Source: Fodinibacter sp963763015
GTDB taxonomy: Bacteria > Actinomycetota > Actinomycetes > Actinomycetales > Dermatophilaceae
Direction: 5' to 3'
Assembly: GCA_963763015.1 (NCBI GenBank)
Contig: CAVXML010000008.1
Location: 62,001 to 126,000, forward strand
DNA: 64,000 bases
Shown: piece by piece, positions 33,091-40,110 of the stretch
Layout: each line of letters opens with the position of its first letter
How positions within the stretch are numbered: the stretch's first letter is position 1
Made by a program: the position numbers and the translations under genes
Notes under the pieces: generated by a model
Database searches by the model: none
The model's input: only the letters and a program-made list of their open reading frames with translations
Told to the model about the DNA's origin: nothing

Positions 33091-33945
33091 ATGGAGCCCG
33101 TGATCCCGTTCGTCCTCGCGGGGCTCGCGGTGCTCCTCGCGTGGGTCGCCCCGGGTCTGATGGCGCGCCAGAAGCGCCTCCGGCGCTCGCCGCGGGCAGC
33201 GCTCGTCGCGTGGCAGGCGGTGTCGGTGGGCGGCATCCTCGCTGCCCTCGCGGCGGCGCCGGCCGCCCTGCCGCTGCTGCTCGACGGCGACGACCCGCGC
33301 ACGCACGCAGAGCTGGTGGTGCCCGCCCTGCTCGTCAGTGGCGCAGTTCTCGCCCGGGTGCTGTGGGCCGGCCACAGCGTGGGGACCCGCCTGCGACGGG
33401 TTCGCACCGACCACCGCCAGCTGGTCGACATCATCGCCACGCACGACCGCAACCGGCTGCGCGTCCTCCAGCACCCGACCCCCACGGCCTACTGCATCCC
33501 GGGGCGGCAGAGCCGGGTGGTCCTCTCCCAAGGGGTGCTCGACGCGCTCCCGGGCGACCAGCTCGACGCGGTCGTCGCCCACGAGGAGGCGCACCTCGCG
33601 GGCCGCCACGCCCTGCTCCTGGAGTTCTTCGCCGTCGTGCACGAGGCCGTCCCCGCACCCCTTCGCTCGGACCGCGCACTGGCCGAGGTGCGGCTGCTCG
33701 TCGAGGCGCTCGCCGACCGGGCGGCGGTGCGTCGGAGCGGCGAGGTGGCAACGGCCCGCGCGCTGCTCACCCTCGCCGGGAGCCGCGCGCCGGAGGCCGC
33801 GCTCGGCGCCGGCACGACCGCTCCGGTGCGGCTGCGGCTGCTCGCGGACGGCCCGCCTCCGCCAGCGCTGTCGGCGCTGGCGTACACGTATGCCGCGCTG
33901 GCGGCCACCCTCCCGCTCCTCCTCCTCGCCGCCGCGTGGACATGA
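33091..33945 (+). CDS. M56 family membrane metallopeptidase (BlaR1/MecR1-like protease domain)
   Basis: 284 aa. Zinc motif HEEAH at residues 164-168 (VVAHEEAHLAGRH). Hydrophobic segments lie at about 5-22, 38-62, 74-93 and at the C-terminus. It lacks a penicillin-binding sensor domain, so the signal it senses is unknown. In the paradigm the protease cleaves the partner repressor (here the BlaI protein just upstream, 44 bp). The ATG overlaps nothing upstream; the stop overlaps the next ATG (ATGA). Confidence 0.9.
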   Translation: MEPVIPFVLAGLAVLLAWVAPGLMARQKRLRRSPRAALVAWQAVSVGGILAALAAAPAALPLLLDGDDPRTHAELVVPALLVSGAVLARVLWAGHSVGTRLRRVRTDHRQLVDIIATHDRNRLRVLQHPTPTAYCIPGRQSRVVLSQGVLDALPGDQLDAVVAHEEAHLAGRHALLLEFFAVVHEAVPAPLRSDRALAEVRLLVEALADRAAVRRSGEVATARALLTLAGSRAPEAALGAGTTAPVRLRLLADGPPPPALSALAYTYAALAATLPLLLLAAAWT

Positions 33946-34424
33946 CAGGCGCGGGACTCCGGAACCTCCTGGCCGCCGCCCTGCTCCGGTCCATGCGCGA
34001 GCGCGACCGCGTCACGGTGAACGCCCTCCGCTCGGCCCTGGCACGGATCGCGAACGCGGAGGCGGTCCACATCGACACGGTGCCGCCGGCCCGAGCGCTG
34101 GAGGAGGCGCCGGTCGGCGCCGGAGCCTCCGATGCGGCACGCCGGGAGCTGGCCGAGGACGAGGTGCACGACCTCGTGGAGGCGGAGGCGCGGGACCGAG
34201 AACACGCAGCCGCTGAGGCCGCTGGAGCGGGCCGGCCGGACGTCGGTGAGACGTTGCTCGCCGAAGCGGCCGTCCTGCGGGGCTACCTCACCGGCGCGGT
34301 TCGGCCCCGCGCACCGGCTCAGGCCCAGCTGGGAGGCGGCGGAGGGGGCGTGGACCCGGGTGGCGTGGTGTCGGACCCGGGAGGCGGAGGGGGAGGAGGA
34401 GAAACCGGCGCGTCACCGGCATAG
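33942..34424 (+). CDS. GatB/YqeY domain protein with Gly-rich tail
   Basis: 160 aa. LRNLLAAALLRSMRERDRVTVNALRSALARIANAEAV is the start of the YqeY domain related to the tail of GatB; ELAEDEVHDLVEAEARDREHAAAE and ETLLAEAAVLRGYL follow. YqeY proteins are thought to touch tRNA or the amidotransferase, but the role is unproven. The last about 33 residues (from LGGGGGGVDPGG) are low complexity and are antisense to the Pro-rich tail of the convergent gene, a 106-bp overlap. ATGA coupling to M56. Confidence 0.85.
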   Translation: MTGAGLRNLLAAALLRSMRERDRVTVNALRSALARIANAEAVHIDTVPPARALEEAPVGAGASDAARRELAEDEVHDLVEAEARDREHAAAEAAGAGRPDVGETLLAEAAVLRGYLTGAVRPRAPAQAQLGGGGGGVDPGGVVSDPGGGGGGGETGASPA

Positions 34425-34807
34425 CCGGGGGTCGCCGGAGGAGGCGGCGGCTCCACGCGAGAGCCGGGCGGCGGGGGCGGCGGCGGGGTGCTGCTCGGCG
34501 GGGGCGGGGGCGCGGTGCTGCCCGGCGGGGGCGGCGGCGCCCCCGGCGTGCCGGTGGCGGGTGAGACGGTGAGGGGGCCGAGGCGGCCGGTCGACTCCAG
34601 CTCGCGCAGCGTCGCCAGGAGGCGTGCCCGGTCGTCCGCCGAGGCCGGTCGGCCGGTTGCCTCGAGGTAGGCGAGCACGCCGAGGTCTCGCAGTGCGCGG
34701 TCCCCACCCCCCGCTCCCGGGGTGTTGATGCCGGCCTGGTTCATCGCGACGTCGGCCTTGGCGGCGAGGTCGGTGGCGGCGGCCTTGGCGCGTTCGAAGA
34801 AGCTCAT
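34319..34807 (-). CDS. Small protein with conserved N-terminus and proline-rich tail
   Basis: 162 aa. N-terminal 75 residues (MSFFERAKAAATDLAAKADVAMNQAGINTP, then LRDLGVLAYLEATGRPASADDRARLLATLRELE) form helices seen in actinobacterial hypothetical proteins, close to what is often labelled SHOCT-like or phage-shock-associated small proteins; I cannot name it. Residues 85-160 are Pro/Gly/Ser repeats (PPPPPGSTAPPPPPSSTPPP), an extended disordered tail. AGGGAGG precedes ATG 34807. Divergent from the AIM24-like gene; its 3' end overlaps the YqeY gene. Confidence 0.8.
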   Translation of the reverse strand: MSFFERAKAAATDLAAKADVAMNQAGINTPGAGGGDRALRDLGVLAYLEATGRPASADDRARLLATLRELESTGRLGPLTVSPATGTPGAPPPPPGSTAPPPPPSSTPPPPPPPGSRVEPPPPPATPGYAGDAPVSPPPPPPPGSDTTPPGSTPPPPPPSWA

Positions 34808-34934
34808 CGGGGACCTCCCTGAGAGTGACCTGACTCCTCCTCGAAACCCTAGGTGCACACGGCTCGTGCGCCTAGCGTGGGGGATGAGATCCCGGACGCA
34901 CGGCCGGGACACGAGCAGGAGGTGGCCACGCACG

Positions 34935-35654
34935 ATGACGATCCACGGGTCGCTGTTCCAGGAGTTCCGGGAGAAGGAGAGCCAGGACCCCTTCGCGCTG
35001 CAGAACAAGAAGCTGCTGCGCATCGACATGCGCTACGGCGAGGTCTGGGCGCGCACCGGCTCCATGGTGGCCTATCAGGGTGACGTGCGCTTCGTGAACA
35101 AGGGGTCCGGCGGGCTGGGCAAGATGCTCAAGGCGGCCGCGACGGGCGAGGGCGTCAAGATGATGCAGTGCTCCGGCACCGGCGAGCTGTTCGTGGCGGA
35201 CGAGGCGTCCGAGATCCAGGTGATGTACCTGGAGAACGACGCCGTGTCGGTCAACGGGGCCAACGTCCTCGCCTTCTCGAACTCGATCCAGTGGGACATC
35301 CACCGCATCCAGGCCCGCGGCGCCACGATGACCGGCGGCCTGTACAACGTCGCCCTGCGCGGCACCGGCTACGTCGCCGTGACGACCAAGGGCGACCCCA
35401 TCGCCCTCGACGTCGCCTCGTCGCCCACCTTCGCGGACGCCCAGGCCGTGGTCCTGTGGACGGCCGGGGTCTCGATGGACATCCGCGTCGACACCGGCGG
35501 CATCGGCTCGATGGTGCGCGGCGGCACGGGCGAGCTCCTGCAGATGGCCTTCGGGGGCCAGGGCTTCGTGCTCGTCCAGCCGAGCGAGTCCGTCCCGCAG
35601 GGCGGCCACCAGGCGCAGAGCCCCGGCAGCATGCTGGGCGGCTTCCTCCAGTAA
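34935..35654 (+). CDS. AIM24 family protein
   Basis: 239 aa, all-beta fold of the AIM24/TerB-associated family: LRIDMRYGEVWARTGSMVAYQGDVRFVNKGSGG, MMQCSGTGELFVADEASEIQVMYLENDAVSVNGANVLAFSNSIQWDI, and a Gly-rich C-terminal part GGIGSMVRGGTGELLQMAFGGQGFVLVQPSE. Family members may bind lipid or act in envelope or mitochondrial biogenesis. ATG 34935 has GGAGG 12 nt upstream; an ATG 17 codons earlier is possible but not supported by similarity. Function unknown. Confidence 0.88.
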   Translation: MTIHGSLFQEFREKESQDPFALQNKKLLRIDMRYGEVWARTGSMVAYQGDVRFVNKGSGGLGKMLKAAATGEGVKMMQCSGTGELFVADEASEIQVMYLENDAVSVNGANVLAFSNSIQWDIHRIQARGATMTGGLYNVALRGTGYVAVTTKGDPIALDVASSPTFADAQAVVLWTAGVSMDIRVDTGGIGSMVRGGTGELLQMAFGGQGFVLVQPSESVPQGGHQAQSPGSMLGGFLQ

Positions 35655-35686
35655 CGGCCGCATGACGGCCCGCGCACGCCATACGC

Positions 35687-35692
35687 AACAAT
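35687..35692 (+). promoter_or_regulatory. Leaderless-type -10 box of bioB
   Basis: AACAAT, 7 nt before ATG 35700, same layout as the CACAAT box before bioA (40097-40102). No SD sequence intervenes. Confidence 0.45.
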
Positions 35693-35699
35693 CGGTGCC

Positions 35700-36713
35700 A
35701 TGACGGCACAGGCGACCGGTACCGACATCCTCGACGTGGCACGCGAGCAGGTGCTGGATCAAGGGGTACCGCTCACCCAGGAGCAGGTGCTCGACGTGCT
35801 CCGCACCGCCGACGACAGGCTGCAGGACCTGCTCGCACTCGCCCACGAGGTGCGCATGAGGTACCAGGGGCCGGCGGTCGAGGTGGAGGGCATCGTCTCG
35901 CTGAAGACCGGGGGCTGCCCGGAGGACTGCCACTTCTGCTCGCAGTCGGGCCAGTTCACGAGCCCGGTGCGATCGGTGTGGCTCAACATCCCCGAGCTGG
36001 TGCGCGCCGCCAAGCAGACCGCCGCGACGGGCGCCAGCGAGTTCTGCATCGTCGCTGCCGTGCGGGGGCCCGACGCCAAGCTGATGGACCAGATGCGCGA
36101 GGGCGTCGCCGCCATCCGGGCCGCGGTCGACATCAACGTCGCCGCGTCGCTCGGCATGCTCTCCCGCGAGCAGGTGGCCGACCTGGTCGACATGGGCGTG
36201 CACCGCTACAACCACAACCTCGAGGCAGGGCGCTCCTACTTCCCCAACGTCGTCACGACCCACTCCTTCGACGAGCGCTGGGACACCTGCCTGATGGTCA
36301 AGGAGTCGGGCATGGAGCTGTGCTGCGGCGGCCTCGTCGGCATGGGCGAGAGCCTCGAGCAGCGTGCCGAGCTCGCCACCCAGCTCGGCGAGCTCGAGCC
36401 GCACGAGGTGCCGCTGAACTTCCTCAACCCCCGCCCGGGGACGCCGTTCGGCGACCTGGAGCCGATGGAGACCGGAGACGCGCTGCGCACGATCGCGGCC
36501 TTCCGTCTCGCCCTGCCGCGCACGATCCTGCGCTACGCCGGCGGCCGCGAGCTCACTCTCGGTGACCTCGGCACCCGTGACGGCCTGCTCGGCGGCATCA
36601 ACGCCGTCATCGTCGGCAACTACCTCACCACCCTCGGGCGCGACCCTCGCGAGGACCTTGCGCTGCTCGACGAGCTCGAGATGCCGATCAAGGCCCTCAA
36701 CGAGACGTTCTGA
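35700..36713 (+). CDS. bioB: Biotin synthase
   Basis: 337 aa radical SAM enzyme that inserts sulfur into dethiobiotin, the last step of biotin synthesis. The [4Fe-4S] cysteines are C73, C77 and C80 in GGCPEDCHFCSQSG. CCGGLVGMGE and VPLNFLNPRPGTPF are BioB motifs, and the later Cys and Arg ligands of the second cluster are present (RTILRYAGGRE). ATG 35700 has a leaderless-type box. A small Cys-rich partner gene follows after 11 bp. The other biotin genes lie 3.4 kb downstream. Confidence 0.97.
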   Translation: MTAQATGTDILDVAREQVLDQGVPLTQEQVLDVLRTADDRLQDLLALAHEVRMRYQGPAVEVEGIVSLKTGGCPEDCHFCSQSGQFTSPVRSVWLNIPELVRAAKQTAATGASEFCIVAAVRGPDAKLMDQMREGVAAIRAAVDINVAASLGMLSREQVADLVDMGVHRYNHNLEAGRSYFPNVVTTHSFDERWDTCLMVKESGMELCCGGLVGMGESLEQRAELATQLGELEPHEVPLNFLNPRPGTPFGDLEPMETGDALRTIAAFRLALPRTILRYAGGRELTLGDLGTRDGLLGGINAVIVGNYLTTLGRDPREDLALLDELEMPIKALNETF

Positions 36714-36724
36714 GCGGCGGGTCG

Positions 36725-36973
36725 GTGGTTCCGGTGCCCGGTGAGGATGCCGTCGGGCCGGTCGCGCGCGCCGGGGACACCGGGCTGTGGTGCGGGCAGT
36801 GCGGCGAGGCCGTCGCGGAGGGCGACCACGCGTGGTGCGCCCGGCGGGCCCAGCTCGAGCCTCCACGGTTCTGCGTGCGCTGCCGCCGCCGGATGAAGGT
36901 GCAGGTCACACCCGGCGCCTGGACGGCCACCTGCGTCCAGCACGGCACGGTGGAGCAACCGACCTGGAGGTGA
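36725..36973 (+). CDS. bsaP: Biotin synthase auxiliary protein BsaP
   Basis: 82 aa, directly after bioB (11-bp gap). Cys/His pattern: C23xxC26, H35, C38, C50xxC53, C70, H73 (WCGQCGE, HAWC, RFCVRCRRR, CVQHG). This size, pattern and position agree with BsaP, described in mycobacteria as needed for biotin synthase activity and thought to hold an iron-sulfur or metal centre. GTG 36725 is the first start of the frame. I am confident of the family from context and pattern, less so of the cofactor. Confidence 0.85.
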   Translation: MVPVPGEDAVGPVARAGDTGLWCGQCGEAVAEGDHAWCARRAQLEPPRFCVRCRRRMKVQVTPGAWTATCVQHGTVEQPTWR

Positions 36974-37000
36974 GCGACCCGGCATTCCGCCGCCCGGTGG

Positions 37001-37762
37001 TCAGGCCAGCTTGCGGCGGTAGGCGAGCATCGCGAAGCCGTAGGCCAGCGCCAACAGCCCGAGGCACCAGGCGAGGGCGGCCCAGATCTCGGTGCCGACC
37101 GGTTGCCCCGCGAGCAGGTTGCGGATGGCGTCGACGATGGCGGTCACCGGCTGGTTCTCGGCGAAGGCGCGCACCGGGCCGGGCATGGTGCCCGTGGGCA
37201 CGAAGGCCGAGCTGACGAACGGCAGCAGGATGAGCGGGTAGGAGAACGCGCTCGCCCCGTCGACCGACTTCGCCGTCAGGCCGGGGATGACGGCGAGCCA
37301 GGTCAGCGCGAGCGTGAACAGCGCGAGGATGCCGGTGACCGCCAGCCACGCCAGCACGCCCGCGCCGGAGCGGAACCCCATGACCAGGGCGGAGAGGACG
37401 ACGACCGCGACCGACATCCCGATCGCGGCCAGCGAGGTGAGCACGTGCGCCCAGAGCACGGCCGAGCGGGCGATCGGCATGGAGTGGAACCGCTCGAAGA
37501 TCCCGCTCTGCAGGTCGAGGAAGAGCCGGTAGGCGGTGTACGAGACGCCCGACGCCACGGTGATGACCAGGATGCCGGGCAGCAGGTAGTCGATGTACGA
37601 GCCCGACCCGGTGTCGATCGCCCCGCCGAGGACGAAGACGAACAACAGCAGGAAGGCGATCGGCATGATCGTCGTGGTGATGATGGTGTCGAGGCTGCGG
37701 GTGATGTGGCGCAGCGAGCGCCCGGTCAGCAGGGCGGTGTCACCGACGACGTGGGTGGTCAT
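37001..37762 (-). CDS. ABC-2 type transporter permease (DrrB-like)
   Basis: 253 aa with six hydrophobic segments, ABC-2 fold: DTIITTTIMPIAFLLLFVFVLGGAI, GSYIDYLLPGILVITVASGVSYTAYRLFLDLQSGIFERFHSMPIARSAVLWAHVL (the DrrB pattern GIFERFHSMPIARSA) and VPTGTMPGPVRAFAENQPVTAIVDAIRNLLAG. Together with the ATPase it exports a hydrophobic compound. The ATG overlaps the ATPase stop (ATGA). Last gene of the PadR operon. Confidence 0.93.
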   Translation of the reverse strand: MTTHVVGDTALLTGRSLRHITRSLDTIITTTIMPIAFLLLFVFVLGGAIDTGSGSYIDYLLPGILVITVASGVSYTAYRLFLDLQSGIFERFHSMPIARSAVLWAHVLTSLAAIGMSVAVVVLSALVMGFRSGAGVLAWLAVTGILALFTLALTWLAVIPGLTAKSVDGASAFSYPLILLPFVSSAFVPTGTMPGPVRAFAENQPVTAIVDAIRNLLAGQPVGTEIWAALAWCLGLLALAYGFAMLAYRRKLA

Positions 37763-38535
37763 GGCTGGTCCTTTCGGGTGCCGTCGCGAGCGACGAGGCT
37801 GAGGAAGACGTCCTCGAGGGTCGGCTGCTTCTCGACGTACTCGACGGTCGCCGGGGGCAGCAGCGCCCTGAGCTCGGCCAGGGTGCCGTTCTCGACGATC
37901 CGGCCCCCGTGCAGGATGGCGATCCGGTCGGCGAGCTGCTCGGCCTCCTCGAGGTACTGGGTGGTGAGCAGCACCGTGGTGCCGTGCCCGGCGAGCTCCC
38001 TGATGGCTCGCCAGACTTCGAGGCGCGCCTCGGGGTCGAGCCCGGTGGTCGGCTCGTCGAGGAACACCACCGGGGGGTCGCCGATCAGGCTCATCGCGAT
38101 GTCGAGCCGGCGGCGCATGCCGCCGGAGTAGGTCGACACCTTGCGCCCGGCCGCGTCGGTCAGCGAGAACCGGGCGAGCAGGTCGTCGGCGATCCGCCCG
38201 GCATCCGGCAGGTGCCGAAGCCGGGCCACGAGCACCAGGTTCTCCCGCCCGGTGAGGATGTCGTCGACCGCCGCGAACTGGCCGGTGAGGCTGATCGACT
38301 CGCGCACCTCGGCGGCCCGGGTGGCGACGTCGAAGCCGGAAACGGCTGCCTCGCCCGCGTCGGCCCGCAACAGCGTGGCCAGGATGCGCACGACCGTGGT
38401 CTTGCCCGCACCGTTCGAGCCGAGCAGGGCGAAGATGCTTCCCCGCGCCACGTCGAAGTCGACACCGCGCAGGACGTGCAGCTCCTTGAAGGACTTCTCC
38501 AGGCCCTGCACCCGGATTGCTGCCTGCGTGCTCAC
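37759..38535 (-). CDS. ABC transporter ATP-binding protein (DrrA-like)
   Basis: 258 aa. Walker A GSNGAGKTTVVRILATLL, signature TYSGGMRRRLDIAMSLI, Walker B VVFLDEPTTGLDP, H loop TTQYLEEAEQLADRIAI. The DrrA pattern VYNLLGxNGAGKTT and C-terminal PTLEDVFLSLV are typical of daunorubicin-resistance type exporters. GTG 38535 overlaps the DUF1048 stop (GTGA), so translation is coupled through the whole operon padR-DUF1048-ABC. Confidence 0.94.
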   Translation of the reverse strand: MSTQAAIRVQGLEKSFKELHVLRGVDFDVARGSIFALLGSNGAGKTTVVRILATLLRADAGEAAVSGFDVATRAAEVRESISLTGQFAAVDDILTGRENLVLVARLRHLPDAGRIADDLLARFSLTDAAGRKVSTYSGGMRRRLDIAMSLIGDPPVVFLDEPTTGLDPEARLEVWRAIRELAGHGTTVLLTTQYLEEAEQLADRIAILHGGRIVENGTLAELRALLPPATVEYVEKQPTLEDVFLSLVARDGTRKDQP

Positions 38536-38900
38536 TTCGAATTCCCTCGTTCCGCTGCCTCGACCGCCGCGGTCAGCCGCGCGCGCTCCTTGTCGATCCA
38601 CCGGGTGCCGGCGTAGGCCAGGGCGAAGTTCTCGGCGAACTCCACCGGGTCCTCGCCGACGATCTCGCGCACCGGCGTCCCGTCGAGCGCAGCCCGCTCC
38701 CACAGGTCGGTGAAGTCGCCCAGCATCGTCACGAGGGTGTCGCCGTCGGTGAGGCCCCCGTAGTACATGAAGTAGCGGGCGAACGCCTTCGCGGCGCTGC
38801 GGTACGGCTCCGGAAGGGCCTCCATGCGGGCCTTGTCCCGCTTGTACTGCTTCTTCTGCTCGAGTGACCCGGTCAGGGTTTCGATCCACTTCGCGGCCAT
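38532..38900 (-). CDS. DUF1048 domain protein
   Basis: 122 aa, helical: ETLTGSLEQKKQYKRDKARMEALPEPYRSAAKAFARYFMYYGGLTDGDTLVTMLGDFTDLWERAALDG matches the DUF1048 family that accompanies PadR-controlled ABC exporters. Contains a Tyr/Phe-rich FARYFMYYGGL segment and no cofactor motif. Function unknown; a co-regulator or adaptor is possible. One base separates it from padR. Confidence 0.9.
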   Translation of the reverse strand: MAAKWIETLTGSLEQKKQYKRDKARMEALPEPYRSAAKAFARYFMYYGGLTDGDTLVTMLGDFTDLWERAALDGTPVREIVGEDPVEFAENFALAYAGTRWIDKERARLTAAVEAAERGNSK

Positions 38901-38901
38901 C

Positions 38902-39231
38902 TCAGTTGCCTCCTTTGCGGAGCTGTTCGATGCGTTCCTGGAGGAAGCTCCACGTCCTCCAGAACTCCTGCAGCTGTGCCCGGCCCGCGTCGTTCAGGGA
39001 GTACACCTTGCGCGGTGGGCCCTTCTCGGACGGGACCTTCTCCACGTCGACAAGGCCACGCTGCTCGACCCTGATCAGCAGCGCGTACACGGTGCCCTCG
39101 GCGATGTCGGCGAAGCCCCGCTCACGCAGCCACGCGGTGATCTCGTAGCCGTAGGCGGACTGGCCCGACAGCAGCGCGAGCACGACGCCCTCGAGCGTTC
39201 CCTTGAGCATCTCGGTCTCCTGCTTGCCCAC
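38902..39231 (-). CDS. PadR family transcriptional regulator
   Basis: 109 aa. MLKGTLEGVVLALLSGQSAYGYEITAWLRERGFADIAEGTVYALLIRVEQRGLVDVEKV is the PadR winged helix (GYEI...EGTVYxxLxRLExxGL), followed by a dimerisation helix ending RIEQLRKGGN. GTG 39231 is the start: AAGGAGGTG sits 7 nt upstream; the internal ATG at 39210 is less well placed. Likely represses the promoter at 39276-39303 and with it the exporter, releasing it when bound by an inducer. Confidence 0.94.
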   Translation of the reverse strand: MGKQETEMLKGTLEGVVLALLSGQSAYGYEITAWLRERGFADIAEGTVYALLIRVEQRGLVDVEKVPSEKGPPRKVYSLNDAGRAQLQEFWRTWSFLQERIEQLRKGGN

Positions 39232-39264
39232 GGGTGCACCTCCTTCGGCTACTCAGTGTCGTTG

Positions 39265-39303
39265 ACTACCAGTACATAGTAATGCTGAATAGCGAGAACG
39301 CAA
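39265..39303 (-). promoter_or_regulatory. Promoter of the padR operon with overlapping dyad
   Basis: Reverse-strand TTGCGT (39303-39298), 16-bp spacer, TACTAT (39281-39276): a good sigma70-type promoter in an unusually AT-rich patch. ACTA/TAGT (39265-39268/39277-39280) flank the -10 region as an imperfect dyad, a plausible PadR operator. Confidence 0.6.
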
Positions 39304-39401
39304 GCCCGATGGCGACCGGTGCGTGCGAACATCCGGCCCTGGGGCACCGGCGATCACACGGACCCGCCAGGCCGCGGGGGCTCGGGGAATGCCTGCAGGT
39401 C

Positions 39402-39415
39402 GTTGACCGTTCAAC
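39402..39415. promoter_or_regulatory. GTTGA-N4-TCAAC dyad before the FMN reductase gene
   Basis: GTTGACCGTTCAAC is a 5-bp inverted repeat about 60 bp upstream of the start. It includes TTGACC, which could be a -35 box, but no good -10 lies 16-18 bp further on. Together with the padR promoter region it fills the 242-bp divergent intergenic space. Confidence 0.35.
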
Positions 39416-39473
39416 TAACACGGATCAGCGTCGATCGCAGCATCGAACCCACCCACAGACCCAGGAGCACCTC

Positions 39474-40028
39474 GTGCACGTCCTCGTCCTCGTCGGCAGC
39501 CTTCGCGCCGGCTCCACCAACCGCCAGCTCGCGGGCGCAGCCGTCGCGCACCTTCCGGCTGGCGTCGAGGCCACCGTCTTCGAGCGCCTCGCCGAGCTCC
39601 CGCACTACTCGGAGGAGCTCGACCACGACGACGCGCTCCCCCAGCCGGCCCGCGACCTGCGGGAGGCGGTGGCGGACGCCGACGCCCTGCTGCTCGTCAC
39701 CCCGGAGTACAACGGGTCGCTCCCGGGCGCCCTCAAGAACGCGGTCGACTGGGTGTCCCGGCCACGCGGTGCCGCCGCCATCGCCGGCAAGCCCGCCGCC
39801 GTTGTCGGCGCGAGCGGTTCACCGCATGGTGCGCAGTGGGCCCGCGAGGACGGCGTCAAGGTGCTCCGGGTCGCCGGTGCCCATGTCCTGCCCGACACCG
39901 TGGGGGTGGGGGCGTCGTTCCAGGCCTTCGAGGACGGCCGCCTCGCCGATCCCCGGCTGGACGGCCGGCTCCGCTCGCTGCTCGGCCGCCTCGCCCTCGA
40001 GGCGCAGAGCACCCGCGACGCCGCCTGA
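39474..40028 (+). CDS. NADPH-dependent FMN reductase family protein
   Basis: 184 aa flavodoxin-like fold. VLVGSLRAGSTNRQLAGAAVAHL is the FMN-phosphate loop (residues about 6-28) and LLLVTPEYNGSLPGALKNAVDWVSRP the family signature (SPEYNGSxPGxLKNAIDW). Cytoplasmic oxidoreductase transferring electrons from NAD(P)H to FMN, quinones or metal ions. GTG 39474 has AGGAG (39463-39467) 6 nt upstream. It stands between the divergent PadR operon and bioA. Confidence 0.92.
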   Translation: MHVLVLVGSLRAGSTNRQLAGAAVAHLPAGVEATVFERLAELPHYSEELDHDDALPQPARDLREAVADADALLLVTPEYNGSLPGALKNAVDWVSRPRGAAAIAGKPAAVVGASGSPHGAQWAREDGVKVLRVAGAHVLPDTVGVGASFQAFEDGRLADPRLDGRLRSLLGRLALEAQSTRDAA

Positions 40029-40096
40029 GTCCGCGAGCCGGGCTCACCTGGCTGCCCCGGCGGCCGTCCGAGCACCCGGCTGCACAGGTCGCCCGA

Positions 40097-40102
40097 CACA
40101 AT
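40097..40102 (+). promoter_or_regulatory. Leaderless-type -10 box of bioA
   Basis: CACAAT, 8 nt before ATG 40111, without an SD sequence. An out-of-frame ATG at 40101 overlaps the box. Confidence 0.45.
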
Positions 40103-40110
40103 GGGCGGCG

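Noticed and set aside
34430..34560. Coding repeat or CRISPR-like structure in the G/C-rich tract
   Set aside because: It is the proline-rich tail of the reverse-strand protein; unit lengths are irregular.
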